Assembly: GCF_002028545.1 (NCBI RefSeq)
Contig: NZ_MWPQ01000025.1
Location: 1 to 64,000, forward strand
Direction of reading: 5' to 3'
DNA length: 64,000 nucleotides
From: Nitrobacter vulgaris
GTDB lineage: Bacteria > Pseudomonadota > Alphaproteobacteria > Rhizobiales > Xanthobacteraceae
Shown: piece after piece, positions 27,499 through 36,111 of the stretch
How positions within the stretch are numbered: the stretch's first letter is position 1
Layout of the letters: each line of letters begins with the position of its first letter
Program-made: the position numbers and the translations under genes
The notes under the pieces: generated by a model
What the model was told of the DNA's origin: nothing
Database searches by the model: none
The model's input: the letters and a program-made list of their open reading frames with translations, nothing else

Positions 27499-27690
27499 AG
27501 ACGCCCCCGATACGCGGTACGTGGGTTATTTTAGGTAGCGGCAACACGACGATCGCCAGCTCCCTAATGCGTCCCGATGATAACAAATGGAGTCCGAAAA
27601 ATCGACTTAAGTTATTGAAATAGTTTGAATATTTTGATTGACGGACTGGATGACGCTGGTTGAGCGTCATTGATGTCAGGCGCGACCCCG

Positions 27691-27736
27691 CTGTGGAACA
27701 GGAGGTCGGTGGTTCGAGCCCACCCAACTGTACCAA
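27691..27736. repeat. attR, second copy of the 46-bp core
   Basis: Identical to 16211-16256 in the same orientation. It reproduces the tRNA-His 3' end including the CCA, but the 5' half of a tRNA is absent here, so it is a displaced fragment and not a gene. Confidence 0.93.
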
Positions 27737-27915
27737 TACAGTTGAATTGCCCCGCAAGATCAGCAACATATTGATAAGCCAAGTGGATTAGCGCCTCACA
27801 AAATACAAAGGCGCGTACAAATGGCATTGCGGATGGTTTCTTTAGGCCGGGCTCCGGACAAGCGGTGGTTCGCTCGCAAGGGTATCCCTTGGGCCCTTCG
27901 AGCTGCAGTGTTGCT

Positions 27916-28098
27916 TCAAGAGAGAGTGGTATCGATTGCGTAGCCGAAGACAGCCGAACTCCCGGCCACGGTGAAGCCTTCGGTTTGAGCGAAGGAGGAG
28001 AGGTTTTGCCGTTGTGCTTCTATCCCGAGTCCAGATCGGCCCTGACCCGAAGTACTCACGCGGATGTAGCTGACAATGGGATTGGCAGACATGCCCAA
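27916..28098 (-). pseudogene. Serine recombinase N-terminal fragment
   Basis: The translated segment has the resolvase N terminus: SYIRVSTSGQGRSGLGIEAQ (the catalytic Ser is in RVST), then QNLSSFAQTEGFTVAG. The similarity stops after about 47 residues and the frame ends soon after, where a full enzyme would have 180 to 500 residues. It lies 180 bp outside attR, so it is probably the remains of an earlier element at the same tRNA locus. Confidence 0.75.
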
Positions 28099-28158
28099 GG
28101 CTCTCCAGAACTGCTCTGTATAGAACCTTATCGACCCTATTCCGTTGGACGACGCCCG

Positions 28159-29181
28159 TTACTTGGCTGGCCTGGCGTTCACTTGCGAGTCTGTTCCTTC
28201 GCGAAATTCCACCGTGACCCCTTTCTTCACCATCTGCGCTAGGTGCGCCGCATCCCAATTGGTCAGCCTCACACAGCCGTTGGACTCAGCCTTGCTGATC
28301 TTAGAGGGTTCCGAAGTGCCGTGGATACCGTAGCCCCGCTCAGATAGCGCGATCCACGTCGAACCGACGGGATTGTTCGGTCCGGGATTGATGGTGAAGG
28401 CGCGGCGTGCTCTCACGCCCTTGAACTTGTAGTCCGGATTGTAGCGGTAGAAAGGGTTGCTACGCACCGCGAGCACCTTCAGCGTCCCGCTCGGCGATGG
28501 CTTCTCCTCGCTACCGACGGTCGCAGGGTAAAACGCGACGAGCGCATTGTCTTGGGAGAAAGCCTTGATCGTTTGGAGGTCCTTATTGACCTCAATTCGG
28601 GTAACCATCGTGGATGGCTTGGCCTTGAGGACGTTCGCGACCATGAGGGTTGTGCCGGCCTGTGAGAATTCCGCATGCGGGTTAAGCGCCACTAAAAGCG
28701 CCTCGCTCATGTGGTGGCGCTCAGCAAGTGCTTCCTTGGCATCGCGATAGGCGAGGCGTTTGAGGCCCTTCATCTCGTCAAGGCCCTTTGGCTGCCGAGG
28801 GAGAAAGGGCCCTTTGACATCGTCCTCGGTGACGGTGATCTCGACGAGCAAGGACCCATTCATGTTCGCGGTCAGCCGTTCGAAGACGTCGTGGTTCAGC
28901 GTCATCGTCGAAGGTAAGCCGTTGGCCTCCGAATAGGCGCGTAGCGCCTTCTTAACATTCTCGCCGAGCTTTCCGTCGATTTCGCCAGGCGAGAAGCCTG
29001 CGCGGTCGAGCAGAATCTGCGTTTTCACCACCAGGGCATCGATGTCGGAATCATCCGGCTGGGCGCCCAGGAATTGTGCGCTCTCTATTGCGATACCGTC
29101 CAAGGTTTTCGCATTGGCGGATAACAGGGAAAGCGCAAACGCGCCAAACAGGATCAGTGCACGCACGAGATTAATTGACAT
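28159..29181 (-). CDS. L,D-transpeptidase with peptidoglycan-binding-like domain
   Basis: This 340-residue exported protein has an N-terminal signal peptide (ALILFGAFALSLLSANA). A peptidoglycan-binding-like helical domain (residues 45-110) and a LysM-like middle follow, then a YkuD catalytic domain (about 195-330). The catalytic motif is HGTSEPSKISKAESNGCVRL, with His near 287 and nucleophile Cys near 303. Such enzymes form 3-3 crosslinks in peptidoglycan or attach lipoproteins or outer-membrane proteins to it in the periplasm. It is a single gene on the minus strand. The catalytic set is complete, so it should be active. Confidence 0.9.
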   Translation of the reverse strand: MSINLVRALILFGAFALSLLSANAKTLDGIAIESAQFLGAQPDDSDIDALVVKTQILLDRAGFSPGEIDGKLGENVKKALRAYSEANGLPSTMTLNHDVFERLTANMNGSLLVEITVTEDDVKGPFLPRQPKGLDEMKGLKRLAYRDAKEALAERHHMSEALLVALNPHAEFSQAGTTLMVANVLKAKPSTMVTRIEVNKDLQTIKAFSQDNALVAFYPATVGSEEKPSPSGTLKVLAVRSNPFYRYNPDYKFKGVRARRAFTINPGPNNPVGSTWIALSERGYGIHGTSEPSKISKAESNGCVRLTNWDAAHLAQMVKKGVTVEFREGTDSQVNARPAK

Positions 29182-29455
29182 GACATATCAAAGCTCAGCG
29201 CAGTCGCAAGTTCCCGCGGATTCCGCAAAGGTCGGTCCATCTATCCCTCGTGAAGGGGTCGCCGCAGCACGCTGCGGAGTCGCGTGCGATCGATTGAAGT
29301 GCCGCCAATTTGATCTGGCCATATTGGGCAGACTTGCCAGACGAAGACGAGAACAAGGTGGTTGGGCCACAACCCAATTCCCGCGCACTCTGTCTTCAAT
29401 CATACTGACGGCAGCAGGCCGCGCCGCAATTCGCGGGTGCTTCTGAGGATGGGGA

Positions 29456-29659
29456 ATGAGCAAACACCGCGCCAGAAAGGGCCGCGCTTACGCTGCCGGG
29501 GCACGTGACGCGCTGGACAGGCTGCGCGATGAATTGCGCTGGGTGAAACCGTCGCCGTCGATCATGTCGAGCATGGATGTGTTGATCAACCGTACACGCA
29601 CGAAGTTTCCGATGCCTGAGCCTGATGGAAGGAGAGAGGACAAAACATCGGTCCCATGA
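29456..29659 (+). CDS. Small basic hypothetical protein
   Basis: This 67-residue basic protein begins MSKHRARKGRAYAAGARDAL and is preceded by GAGGATGGGG. It has an amphipathic helix (ALDRLRDELRWVK) and no recognised family. Coding is plausible from the ribosome site and codon use, but not certain. Confidence 0.45.
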   Translation: MSKHRARKGRAYAAGARDALDRLRDELRWVKPSPSIMSSMDVLINRTRTKFPMPEPDGRREDKTSVP

Positions 29660-29949
29660 ATCACTTCGGCGGTTGAAGCTCCGGCGAGTTGATCCGCAAC
29701 AATCTCGCCTGAGATCAAGTCCCCCGACGCGCGGTCCTGGGAAGCGGCGCGCCGGGGCCGCGCCGGATCGGTATTAAACCGCCAACACGGAAGCCCACCC
29801 TAAAACTATCAACGGGCATCACAAGGCAATTCGACGATCATTCGAACCATTCTAGTGCCCGCCGTGCTGTGCGTCCCTGACAATCCAATACGGATCAGGC
29901 GGGGGAGGCGCTTCTCTCGTGCGTGACTGCTCCTCGGCGGCCAAGAAGA
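29660..29949. other. Intergenic region
   Basis: No gene, tRNA or clear regulatory element is recognised in these 290 bases between the small hypothetical gene and the terminator of the oxidase subunit gene. Confidence 0.5.
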
Positions 29950-29950
29950 A

Positions 29951-29973
29951 GGCCGGCAGAAATGCCGGCCTTT
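29951..29973 (-). terminator. Terminator of the oxidase subunit IV gene
   Basis: GGCCGGCA and TGCCGGCC form a perfect 8-bp stem with a 4-base loop. On the minus strand it starts about 20 bp after the stop and is followed by TTCTTCTT. A T triplet on the plus strand makes it potentially bidirectional. Confidence 0.8.
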
Positions 29974-29991
29974 AGAACGGTGATCGCACAA

Positions 29992-30144
29992 TCAGGTGAG
30001 GAAGATCGCCATCAACACGACAATGGTAGCTACGGCCGCTGTGGCGGTCGCCCCTACCTTAATGAACGCCTTGTACTGCCGCTCATGAGCCGGATAGTCC
30101 ATTCCATCCGACGTTGAGTACACAATCTCGCTATGGTCTGACAT
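29992..30144 (-). CDS. aa3-type cytochrome c oxidase subunit IV (small membrane subunit)
   Basis: This 50-residue protein has a soluble N-terminal half with YPAHERQYKAFIK and one C-terminal transmembrane helix ending IVVLMAIFLT. That is the pattern of the short alphaproteobacterial subunit IV of aa3 oxidases (COX4_pro_2 type), which packs against the main subunits. It is a lone gene, with no other cox genes in the window. A strong terminator follows its stop. The start at 30144 has only a weak upstream ribosome site (a run near GGAGACTTG). The family assignment is from pattern, and the reading frame is compact and clean. Confidence 0.75.
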   Translation of the reverse strand: MSDHSEIVYSTSDGMDYPAHERQYKAFIKVGATATAAVATIVVLMAIFLT

Positions 30145-30329
30145 TTCAAGTCTCCCAAGGCACGTTGAGCTTGCATTGAGAGATTAGCGCAATCTCCACT
30201 GTCGTCGATCCTTCGGTGTGTCACGATCATGTGAGGCGTTGGGGTGGAAGGCGGCGTGGCACGGCGCAGTATGCGAGATTAGAACAAACCAGCGATAGAG
30301 AATGTTTTGCGCGGGGAGGAGGATCTCCA

Positions 30330-30455
30330 ATGCGCAGAATCTTCTCAGAATTGGATGAACAAGAGAGACAATTTTTGCTGATGGTGACGGATTTCGGCAT
30401 CGCGGTCTGTGCGGCAAAGCTGATGATCCATTTGATCAGCCTTTTCGTCGCGTGA
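30330..30455 (+). CDS. Small membrane protein, hypothetical
   Basis: This 41-residue protein has a strong ribosome site (GGGGAGGAGGA) 7 bases before the ATG. The first 15 residues are charged (MRRIFSELDEQERQF) and the rest form one probable membrane helix with GIAVCAAKLMIHLISLFVA. No family is recognised. The good start signal is the main reason to call it. Confidence 0.5.
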   Translation: MRRIFSELDEQERQFLLMVTDFGIAVCAAKLMIHLISLFVA

Positions 30456-30593
30456 GGAAGGTGTTCGTCGAAGTCAGCTGTCCTCAGCCGGACCGCCTAG
30501 ACAATAGTTCGCTGCGATGGCGGTGTGCGCAGGCGCGTTGTTTGGCGCTATGGTCAACCTGGACAGGCTCTGGAGAACTTCGCAGTGCATCCT

Positions 30594-32516
30594 TCAACGG
30601 GATGCCTTGCGGTGACGTTGGCGCAGGAAACGACCCAGCAGCCGACGTTTTCCCTTGCGCGGAATGAGGTCAATATCGCTGACTAGCTTCGCGCCACCCT
30701 TACCTCGCTCCAGAACGATCTTTCGAGTATGAAAGGCTTCGAGTTCGACGCGATGAGCCACGCTGACGACGGTGGCATTAGGGAGCTCCTTATTGAGGAG
30801 GTCCATCATCTTGTCCTGGCTCTTTGCATCGAGCGCGGATGTTGCTTCGTCCAGCACGACAATATCGGGATTATGCAAGAACAGCCGGGCGAAGGCGAGC
30901 CGTTGCTTTTCGCCCCCCGACAGCGTCTGGTCCCAGGGCGCCTCTTCCTCAAGTCGCTCCTTGAGGTGAGCAAGTCCTACTTTGTCCAGTGCAGTGCCAA
31001 TTTGTTCGGGAGTCCAGTCTTCCGCAGCCGCGGGGTAGGCGGCAGCGCGACGTAACGTGCCAAACGGCACGTACGGCTTTTGCGGGAGCATGAATAACCG
31101 TCGATCTGGATGGAAACTGACACTGCCGCCACCCCATGGCCAAAGACCAGCGATAGCACGCACCAGCGTGCTTTTGCCGGTCCCGGACTCGCCCGCCACC
31201 AGTACGCGCTCGCCGGCCTCGATGATCACTTCCGCTTCTCCCACCACGGCGGTGCCGTTGTCTAGCGTCACGGACAAGTCGTTAAGGCTGAGCATCGCGT
31301 CGTTCTCGGTCTCGCCGCGCTGAATGCGGCCGACGCCGTCGCCACGCTCGGCCCGGTCCAGCCCGTCGATCGACATCATCAGCGACGCAATCCGCCGCGC
31401 GCAGGCATTCCAGTCAGCCAGACGGGGATAATTGTCGACAAGCCAGCCGAACGCGCTCTGCACGATGGTGAAGGCCGATGCGGCCTGCATCACATGTCCC
31501 AAGGTCATGCTGCCATCGAGGTATTTCGGCGCGCATAGTAACAGCGGGATGACCGGAGCGATCAGGCTCGATCCCTGCGAGACGATGGTGGTGCGCATGT
31601 GCTGACCGCAGAGGAGCGCCCATTGCTTGATGACGCTGGCGAACGTTTTGTCGATTCCGCTGCGCTCTTCCTCCTCGCCACCCAACAGGGCGATGCTTTC
31701 ACCGTTCTCGCGAACGCGCGTCAACGCGTAGCGATATTCGGCTTCGGCCTGGTTTTTACTCTCCGAAACCGCGACGAAGTGACGTCCGATGTAAACCATC
31801 GAACTGCTGGTTACTCCGGCATAGATCACCGCCGCCACCACCAGGAAGCCGGGCACGGTAAATGTCGACCCGCCGACTGTCAGGGTCAGAGCGCCACCGA
31901 TGGTCCAGAGCACGACAATAAAGGTTGCAGCCGAGAGGAAGGCGGATATCACGCCGGACGCGAAATCCACCGGCGCGTCGGTGGCGACTCGCAGATCCTC
32001 GGCGATACGATATTCCGGGTTTTCGTGATCGCCGCTGACAAGATTGAGTTGATAGTAGCGGCCGTTGGTTAGCCAACGCGACACCACTGAATCGGTCAGC
32101 CACGCGCGCCAGCGGCGCTGGATGCCCATGCGTGCGAACACCTGAAAAACACCGAGCGCCACACTGCCGATCGCGAGCGGGAAGAATACCCCCGTTAAAT
32201 AATAAACCGTGGCGGAGTCGCGCTTCTCGATGGCGTCAAAGATCGCGCGATTCCAGACGTTGATGGCATATTGAAATGCGACGTTTATAATAATCAAGGC
32301 GATCAGGCCGAGAGACAACACCCATGCCAGCTTGCCGCCGTTGACACCCCAAAATCCTTTGGCGCTGATCCAGAATCGCGTGAGCAGATAGTCCCTGCGT
32401 GCCTGCTCAATCTCCTCCGGCGAGAGATCCGCGTTCGGTTCCAAGATTTCCGGAGGCGGAGGTTCAACTGCTTGTCCGGTCTCCGCGACAACTTCAAGGA
32501 TCGGCGGCTTCGGCAT
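30594..32516 (-). CDS. ABC exporter, YddA/SbmA-like (fused membrane and ATPase domains)
   Basis: This 640-residue half-transporter has a membrane domain of about six helices (residues 60-370) of the SbmA/BacA-YddA (ABC_membrane_2) type and an ATPase domain. Walker A is AGESGTGKST near residue 440. The signature is LSGGEKQRL near residue 532, followed by Walker B DIVVLDEATSALD and an H-loop His in VAHRVEL. An acidic proline-rich N terminus and basic C terminus flank them. BacA-like proteins import peptides or support very-long-chain fatty acid lipid A. The fused ATPase makes this YddA/BclA-like. It is probably a homodimer in the inner membrane. Confidence 0.9.
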   Translation of the reverse strand: MPKPPILEVVAETGQAVEPPPPEILEPNADLSPEEIEQARRDYLLTRFWISAKGFWGVNGGKLAWVLSLGLIALIIINVAFQYAINVWNRAIFDAIEKRDSATVYYLTGVFFPLAIGSVALGVFQVFARMGIQRRWRAWLTDSVVSRWLTNGRYYQLNLVSGDHENPEYRIAEDLRVATDAPVDFASGVISAFLSAATFIVVLWTIGGALTLTVGGSTFTVPGFLVVAAVIYAGVTSSSMVYIGRHFVAVSESKNQAEAEYRYALTRVRENGESIALLGGEEEERSGIDKTFASVIKQWALLCGQHMRTTIVSQGSSLIAPVIPLLLCAPKYLDGSMTLGHVMQAASAFTIVQSAFGWLVDNYPRLADWNACARRIASLMMSIDGLDRAERGDGVGRIQRGETENDAMLSLNDLSVTLDNGTAVVGEAEVIIEAGERVLVAGESGTGKSTLVRAIAGLWPWGGGSVSFHPDRRLFMLPQKPYVPFGTLRRAAAYPAAAEDWTPEQIGTALDKVGLAHLKERLEEEAPWDQTLSGGEKQRLAFARLFLHNPDIVVLDEATSALDAKSQDKMMDLLNKELPNATVVSVAHRVELEAFHTRKIVLERGKGGAKLVSDIDLIPRKGKRRLLGRFLRQRHRKASR

Positions 32517-32694
32517 TCGCTCACGACCTCGGTTATACGGGTATCGTCAATGTTCTGTGGCGTACCGTGCCCGGTCGGGATGACGCTCAGATGGGGCTGC
32601 TCGCAAAAGGAAGCGCACCTGAAAAGCTGCGGTCGTCGCAGCCCATGTGCGCGGCTATGATCTCTTGTTCAGGATTTAGTTTTTCGATCATTAA

Positions 32695-32722
32695 CTAACC
32701 TCCCTTGATCGAGGGAGGTTAG
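32695..32722. terminator. Perfect 11-bp inverted repeat
   Basis: CTAACCTCCCT pairs exactly with AGGGAGGTTAG around TGATCG. It lies between the starts and ends of two minus-strand genes and may terminate transcription of the small Cys-rich gene, although no T run follows. Confidence 0.5.
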
Positions 32723-32971
32723 CGTCTGGTCAGAAATAGAAAACACCGCTAGAGCGGGATATGGCGGTACCCGGAACGCTAACCCCCCATCAGCGTTCTC
32801 CAGACACCGTCTCTTTAGCTCGCCTGCCCGGTGGGCCTTTTTTGATGAAACACGTTCCGTCCACCTGCATTGACTCAACCGGAACGGCGATCTCCTCGCT
32901 CCCATCTCGTCTGGGTCTCTCGGATTTCGATTGGTTAGCCTGACCAACAGTCGGCGACACGCATGCGAAGT

Positions 32972-33202
32972 TTACATGCCGTGGCTTTGAAAGACTTTCT
33001 GGCATTTCTGGCTAAGTTTCGCCCGATGCTGCTGAAGACACTGTTGAACGGCCATGTCATCGCCTAGCAACTGTCGGCAAAAGCGTGAGGCGTCTCGGGA
33101 GCATGCTTTTTGCTCCTGCGGCGTGCCCATATGTTGCGCGCCCTGAGCAAAACAATATGTGCTTGTAAGCATGAGCGGGACAATCAAAAGCATCCTTCGC
33201 AT
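32972..33202 (-). CDS. Small exported cysteine-rich protein
   Basis: This 76-residue precursor starts MRRMLLIVPLMLTSTYCFAQ, a signal peptide with a probable cut after FA-Q. The mature part has six Cys-spaced helices' worth of sequence: the visible pattern is C-x6-FC near residue 33, CLQQH near residue 55 and KC near residue 66, similar to the cysteine-rich repeat family. It has a good ribosome site (GAGGACCC) ahead of the ATG at 33202; longer upstream frames lack support. Its role is unknown. It is likely periplasmic with disulfide bonds. Confidence 0.7.
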   Translation of the reverse strand: MRRMLLIVPLMLTSTYCFAQGAQHMGTPQEQKACSRDASRFCRQLLGDDMAVQQCLQQHRAKLSQKCQKVFQSHGM

Positions 33203-33582
33203 TGTGGGGTCCTCTTTCTCGGCCGTTTGCCCGGCGCCATCCCACAACTCGCGAGCGAAGAGCAGGTTCCACCCGAACTGGTCGGTCGCTGCTTCGTCTA
33301 CACCCGAACGCGGCCCCGCATCCGCGTATACCGCAACGCAATTCCAGCTCCAAAGATAGTCTTCTCGTAGATGCGCCACCATTGAAAATGGCGGGGACGA
33401 AAACATCAAAATCCGCACAAATCAGATCCTGCCTTAAGTAATTAAGAGCGTCGCGCGAGTGGCCAGTCCCTAATGGGCTGGCGCTCGCGTGCTAAAGCGC
33501 GGGTCGTGATTCAATCGCACGAACGTGTCTTGCGAGTAAGTCTTTGAATTAAAGATCCGTCCGGTCGGCGTTGTCTGATCTT
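33203..33582. other. Intergenic region
   Basis: No convincing gene or RNA is seen in this 380-base gap. It should include the promoter of the minus-strand cysteine-rich gene on its left side. Confidence 0.45.
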
Positions 33583-33972
33583 CTAATCTCGAGAGCGCCT
33601 TCCGAATGCTTCAACCGCCTTAGACAACAGGATCTTCACTTCGTTCGGGGCGCGTGTGAAAGGCAAGAAAAATCCCAGCCAGAAGAAAGACAAGCTGAAT
33701 AGCACGCTCAAGTTCACAATATCCGATTGGTCGGCCCTTCCCAACTGGACGTAGGCAAACGCAAAGTAAAAACAAAACAATACGCCGACGCTTAGAATGA
33801 GAAACCTTTTGGGTCGTGGCCTGACGAGCCGGCCAACAAGTTGGCCAGCCTGATATCCCACCATAACTCCAACAGGTGCTAAAAGCCGAAATGCAGAGAG
33901 CTCTGGAACAAAAAATCCATAGCTCAGAACAAATCCGATAAGGCCAAATACGCCGGTCAGCATGAGGTTCAT
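33583..33972 (-). CDS. Integral membrane protein of unknown family
   Basis: From the Met at 33972 the product has 129 residues and about four transmembrane helices (roughly 4-22, 31-52, 61-82 and 89-107), separated by short loops. A basic loop RPRPKRFLILS and a C-terminal cytosolic tail (KILLSKAVEAFGRRSRD) are visible. The family is not recognised. An upstream in-frame Met would add 25 polar residues of no clear value. It stands alone between intergenic regions. It could be a small transporter-like or stress protein, but there is no evidence to choose. Confidence 0.55.
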   Translation of the reverse strand: MNLMLTGVFGLIGFVLSYGFFVPELSAFRLLAPVGVMVGYQAGQLVGRLVRPRPKRFLILSVGVLFCFYFAFAYVQLGRADQSDIVNLSVLFSLSFFWLGFFLPFTRAPNEVKILLSKAVEAFGRRSRD

Positions 33973-34313
33973 TGTTTCTTGAGTGCTCTTGTCTCGTAGA
34001 GAATAACAAGTTTTCGCGCTGGCTGACCTGCGAACAGGGATCCTCAAATCCGGCGTGCGTGATTTGCACGATCAACTCGAGGAGTGGCCCGCAATTTCTA
34101 CCGCGCGGCAGCCTACCATAAGGCTGGGGCCAGTAAACAGCGGTGAGCGGAGTCATTGTTCGTCGTCATAAGCGCGGCTTGTCCCGTAGTCCCTTGAGCG
34201 TTTGGAACCATAAGGCCCGCCGCACATTGACAGGCGCCAATGCACGCGGCCCCCAGCGTTCATGGCACGCAGACATAGCCCAGTCTCCTGGAAAAGCGAA
34301 AGGAGAGAGAGCC
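33973..34313. other. Intergenic region
   Basis: No gene is supported. The divergent flanking genes need promoters here. I did not recognise a specific site. Confidence 0.45.
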
Positions 34314-34514
34314 ATGACTCATCGGCGCCGTTACAAACAGACCAAGCCTTTTCAGGACCGTCTCTTTGATTTCCTTGCGGAATCGCGACAAAGAGCCGAC
34401 GAAGCCCCAGACGGCATAGAGCGAGAAAAGATAATCAAGAAAATCGAGAGTGCCAAAACGGCAGCAAGAATCGATGCATGGGCGAACTCGCCAAAAATGC
34501 AGCGGCCGAAGTAA
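34314..34514 (+). CDS. Small charged conserved hypothetical protein
   Basis: This 66-residue protein begins MTHRRRYKQTKPFQDRLFDF and ends ARIDAWANSPKMQRPK, a helical, strongly basic layout that I recall from small rhizobial proteins with a WANSP-x-x-Q-P-P/R ending. The ATG has a good ribosome site (AAAGGAGAGAG). Function is unknown. The gene is probably real given the site and the compact frame. Confidence 0.6.
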   Translation: MTHRRRYKQTKPFQDRLFDFLAESRQRADEAPDGIEREKIIKKIESAKTAARIDAWANSPKMQRPK

Positions 34515-34829
34515 AGGCCATCAGACGCGTCGCCGGAGCTGTGATGCGTGACGAGATGCAAAATATCTTCAGAGGCGGTTGACGCCGTGCAGTCCGCTTC
34601 AGACCGAACGTTGGAAATCGGACAAAATACGCGATGCACTCCAAAGGAATCGAAGACGCGAAACAACGACCAGCACGCATCCGAAAACAACGACCAGCAC
34701 GCATCCGAACAGTGGATTGTCCGGTTTGCGCTCGGAACACGCGCTAGCTACTAATTCGAGCATTCTCCCGGCTAAACCGGATTTCCACTTAGCCGGGAAA
34801 AGTCTTGTCCACTTCGCCGGAAAGGGATT
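34515..34829. other. Intergenic region with a short tandem repeat
   Basis: The gap holds a 2 x 24-bp tandem repeat and otherwise no supported gene. Confidence 0.5.
34662..34709. repeat. Tandem repeat, 2 x 24 bp
   Basis: Two identical adjacent copies (34662-34685 and 34686-34709) start AACAACGACCAGCACGCATC. A replication slippage product is the simplest explanation. Confidence 0.85.
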
Positions 34830-35072
34830 CTAATATCCCTGCCAGCGCGGCGGTTCTTTCGTGTCAGGCCAGGACTGCGCCTTCGCATACCAGTTATCGA
34901 CTTGCTTTTTCGCGAAGTCGTCCTGGTACCCGTAGCGCTCCTTCAGTTTCTTTTCGAGTTGCTCGCGATGGCCGGAGATTTCCCAGAGGTCGTCGAAAGT
35001 GAATTTACCCCACTGATCTCTGACCTTGTACTTGACCTGATCCCAGTTTTGTTCAATCCGGTCCCAGTCCAT
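34830..35072 (-). CDS. CsbD-like stress protein
   Basis: This 80-residue acidic protein has the CsbD/YjbJ layout: MDWDRIEQNWDQVKYKVRDQW at the start is one residue over the quoting limit, so note the segments WDRIEQNW and QVKYKVRDQWGKF. Family members are small stress-induced helical proteins of unknown function. The ATG at 35072 follows a very good ribosome site (GAAGGAGGG). An upstream extension is not supported. The C terminus is Trp-rich (WPDTKEPPRWQGY). Confidence 0.82.
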   Translation of the reverse strand: MDWDRIEQNWDQVKYKVRDQWGKFTFDDLWEISGHREQLEKKLKERYGYQDDFAKKQVDNWYAKAQSWPDTKEPPRWQGY

Positions 35073-35409
35073 AGTTCCCTCCTTCGCGCGATTGCCGCGA
35101 AAGGGGAAAACTAAAAAACTCGAACTTCGTTCCGCCGCTGCGAAGGACGAATGGTCGCACATGGACTGCAGCATGGCCGGTTTATCCAAGGAATCCAAGA
35201 ACAGAGTAGAATAGGGCTGTGCCGCCAATGCCTTGATGGCAACGTGCCGGCGCAAATTCCCGATACCCCGCTGCTGTTGACTTGTCCGGGACCGACTCGA
35301 ACGGCAATCTATAGCTGTCTGGTTGAATTCGCGGTTTCACGTTCTGCGCTTTGAAAGCGCCGGGATGTCGTCTGTGGTTAATCAGGCTGCATATTTAGGA
35401 GACGTTCGC
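35073..35409. other. Intergenic region between divergent genes
   Basis: No gene is supported. It should contain both the CsbD-like gene promoter and that of the following plus-strand hypothetical gene. Confidence 0.45.
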
Positions 35410-36111
35410 ATGGGACAGAAAGCTGGAAGCGGAACATACAGAACGTCTTTCCCGGATCCTGACTCGACCGAATTCACGCACGACGTTGAGGAATACAGTG
35501 CGCCTGATTTTCCGGAACGGTTGAGGGATCCTATGCGGGTTGACCTGGCATTGCTGGCGCGGATTGACGCTGCCCAAAAAGCTCATGGGCGGCTCGGCCA
35601 GCTCTCCGTCTGGTCGCGTTGGTATGCCTGCCAGGTCGAGGAATTGCGCGGCCGGTGGACGGAACTGTTCGACTTCTACAAAATTACAGCGCGCGCACCG
35701 GAGGACGCCTGGATGCAACTAGCGACTTCCCTGGCGCGAGATTTCGTTCCCGGCCTGCTGGTGGACAATGTTTTTCCGACTCAGGATATGCTCGTGGAAC
35801 AGGCGCGACTGTTTTCCCTGATTACAGAAGTATCGGAAGCCGTGCTCGCCCGGCGCGGTGAGGCGGAAGGCCAGGACGTATCGGAACGAATGGTCCTCGA
35901 GCAGGATTTTTTCAACGAGGAGCCGTGGAATGACGACCTGTTTGGCAAGAAACCGGACAGCATCGATACACTCATGGCAAGGTTCTCGCGAGAAAAGGAA
36001 CGTTTCGCCAGATTGCTCATCGAGCAGTATTGGTCGAAGACGGCGGTCATGTCCTTCTTTGCCGACTCTGGTCTTGAGGTGCCCAAATTCGTCGCGGATC
36101 TGCCCGCCTAA
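35410..36111 (+). CDS. Hypothetical protein of unknown family
   Basis: The ATG at 35410 is preceded by TTAGGAGACGTT, a strong ribosome site, giving 233 residues. The protein is mostly helical and acidic, with Trp-rich patches (LSVWSRWYACQVEEL near residue 75) and a repeated helical body (DFVPGLLVDNVFPTQDML). No membrane helix, signal peptide or metal motif is seen. I do not recognise the family. It is followed by an untranslated region with a hairpin and then convergently by the amidase gene. A regulatory or structural role cannot be guessed. Confidence 0.65.
   Translation: MGQKAGSGTYRTSFPDPDSTEFTHDVEEYSAPDFPERLRDPMRVDLALLARIDAAQKAHGRLGQLSVWSRWYACQVEELRGRWTELFDFYKITARAPEDAWMQLATSLARDFVPGLLVDNVFPTQDMLVEQARLFSLITEVSEAVLARRGEAEGQDVSERMVLEQDFFNEEPWNDDLFGKKPDSIDTLMARFSREKERFARLLIEQYWSKTAVMSFFADSGLEVPKFVADLPA

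Larger units (their letters stand above)
16211..27736. mobile_element. Integrative element in tRNA-His, phage-satellite-like
   Basis: The element spans 11,480 bp from core to core. At the right end is a tyrosine integrase reading inward from attR. Leftward on the same strand follow a putative replication initiator, a small hypothetical, terminase small and large subunits, a DUF2213 protease and a coiled-coil protein. Small plus-strand genes, including an HTH protein, lie beyond, and a methyltransferase/HNH nuclease pair lies next to attL. No portal, major capsid, tail, lysis or holin gene is recognisable. This resembles phage-inducible satellites, which carry integration, replication and packaging genes but borrow other parts. 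A reduced prophage remnant is the main alternative, though the large genes are intact. Confidence 0.85.
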
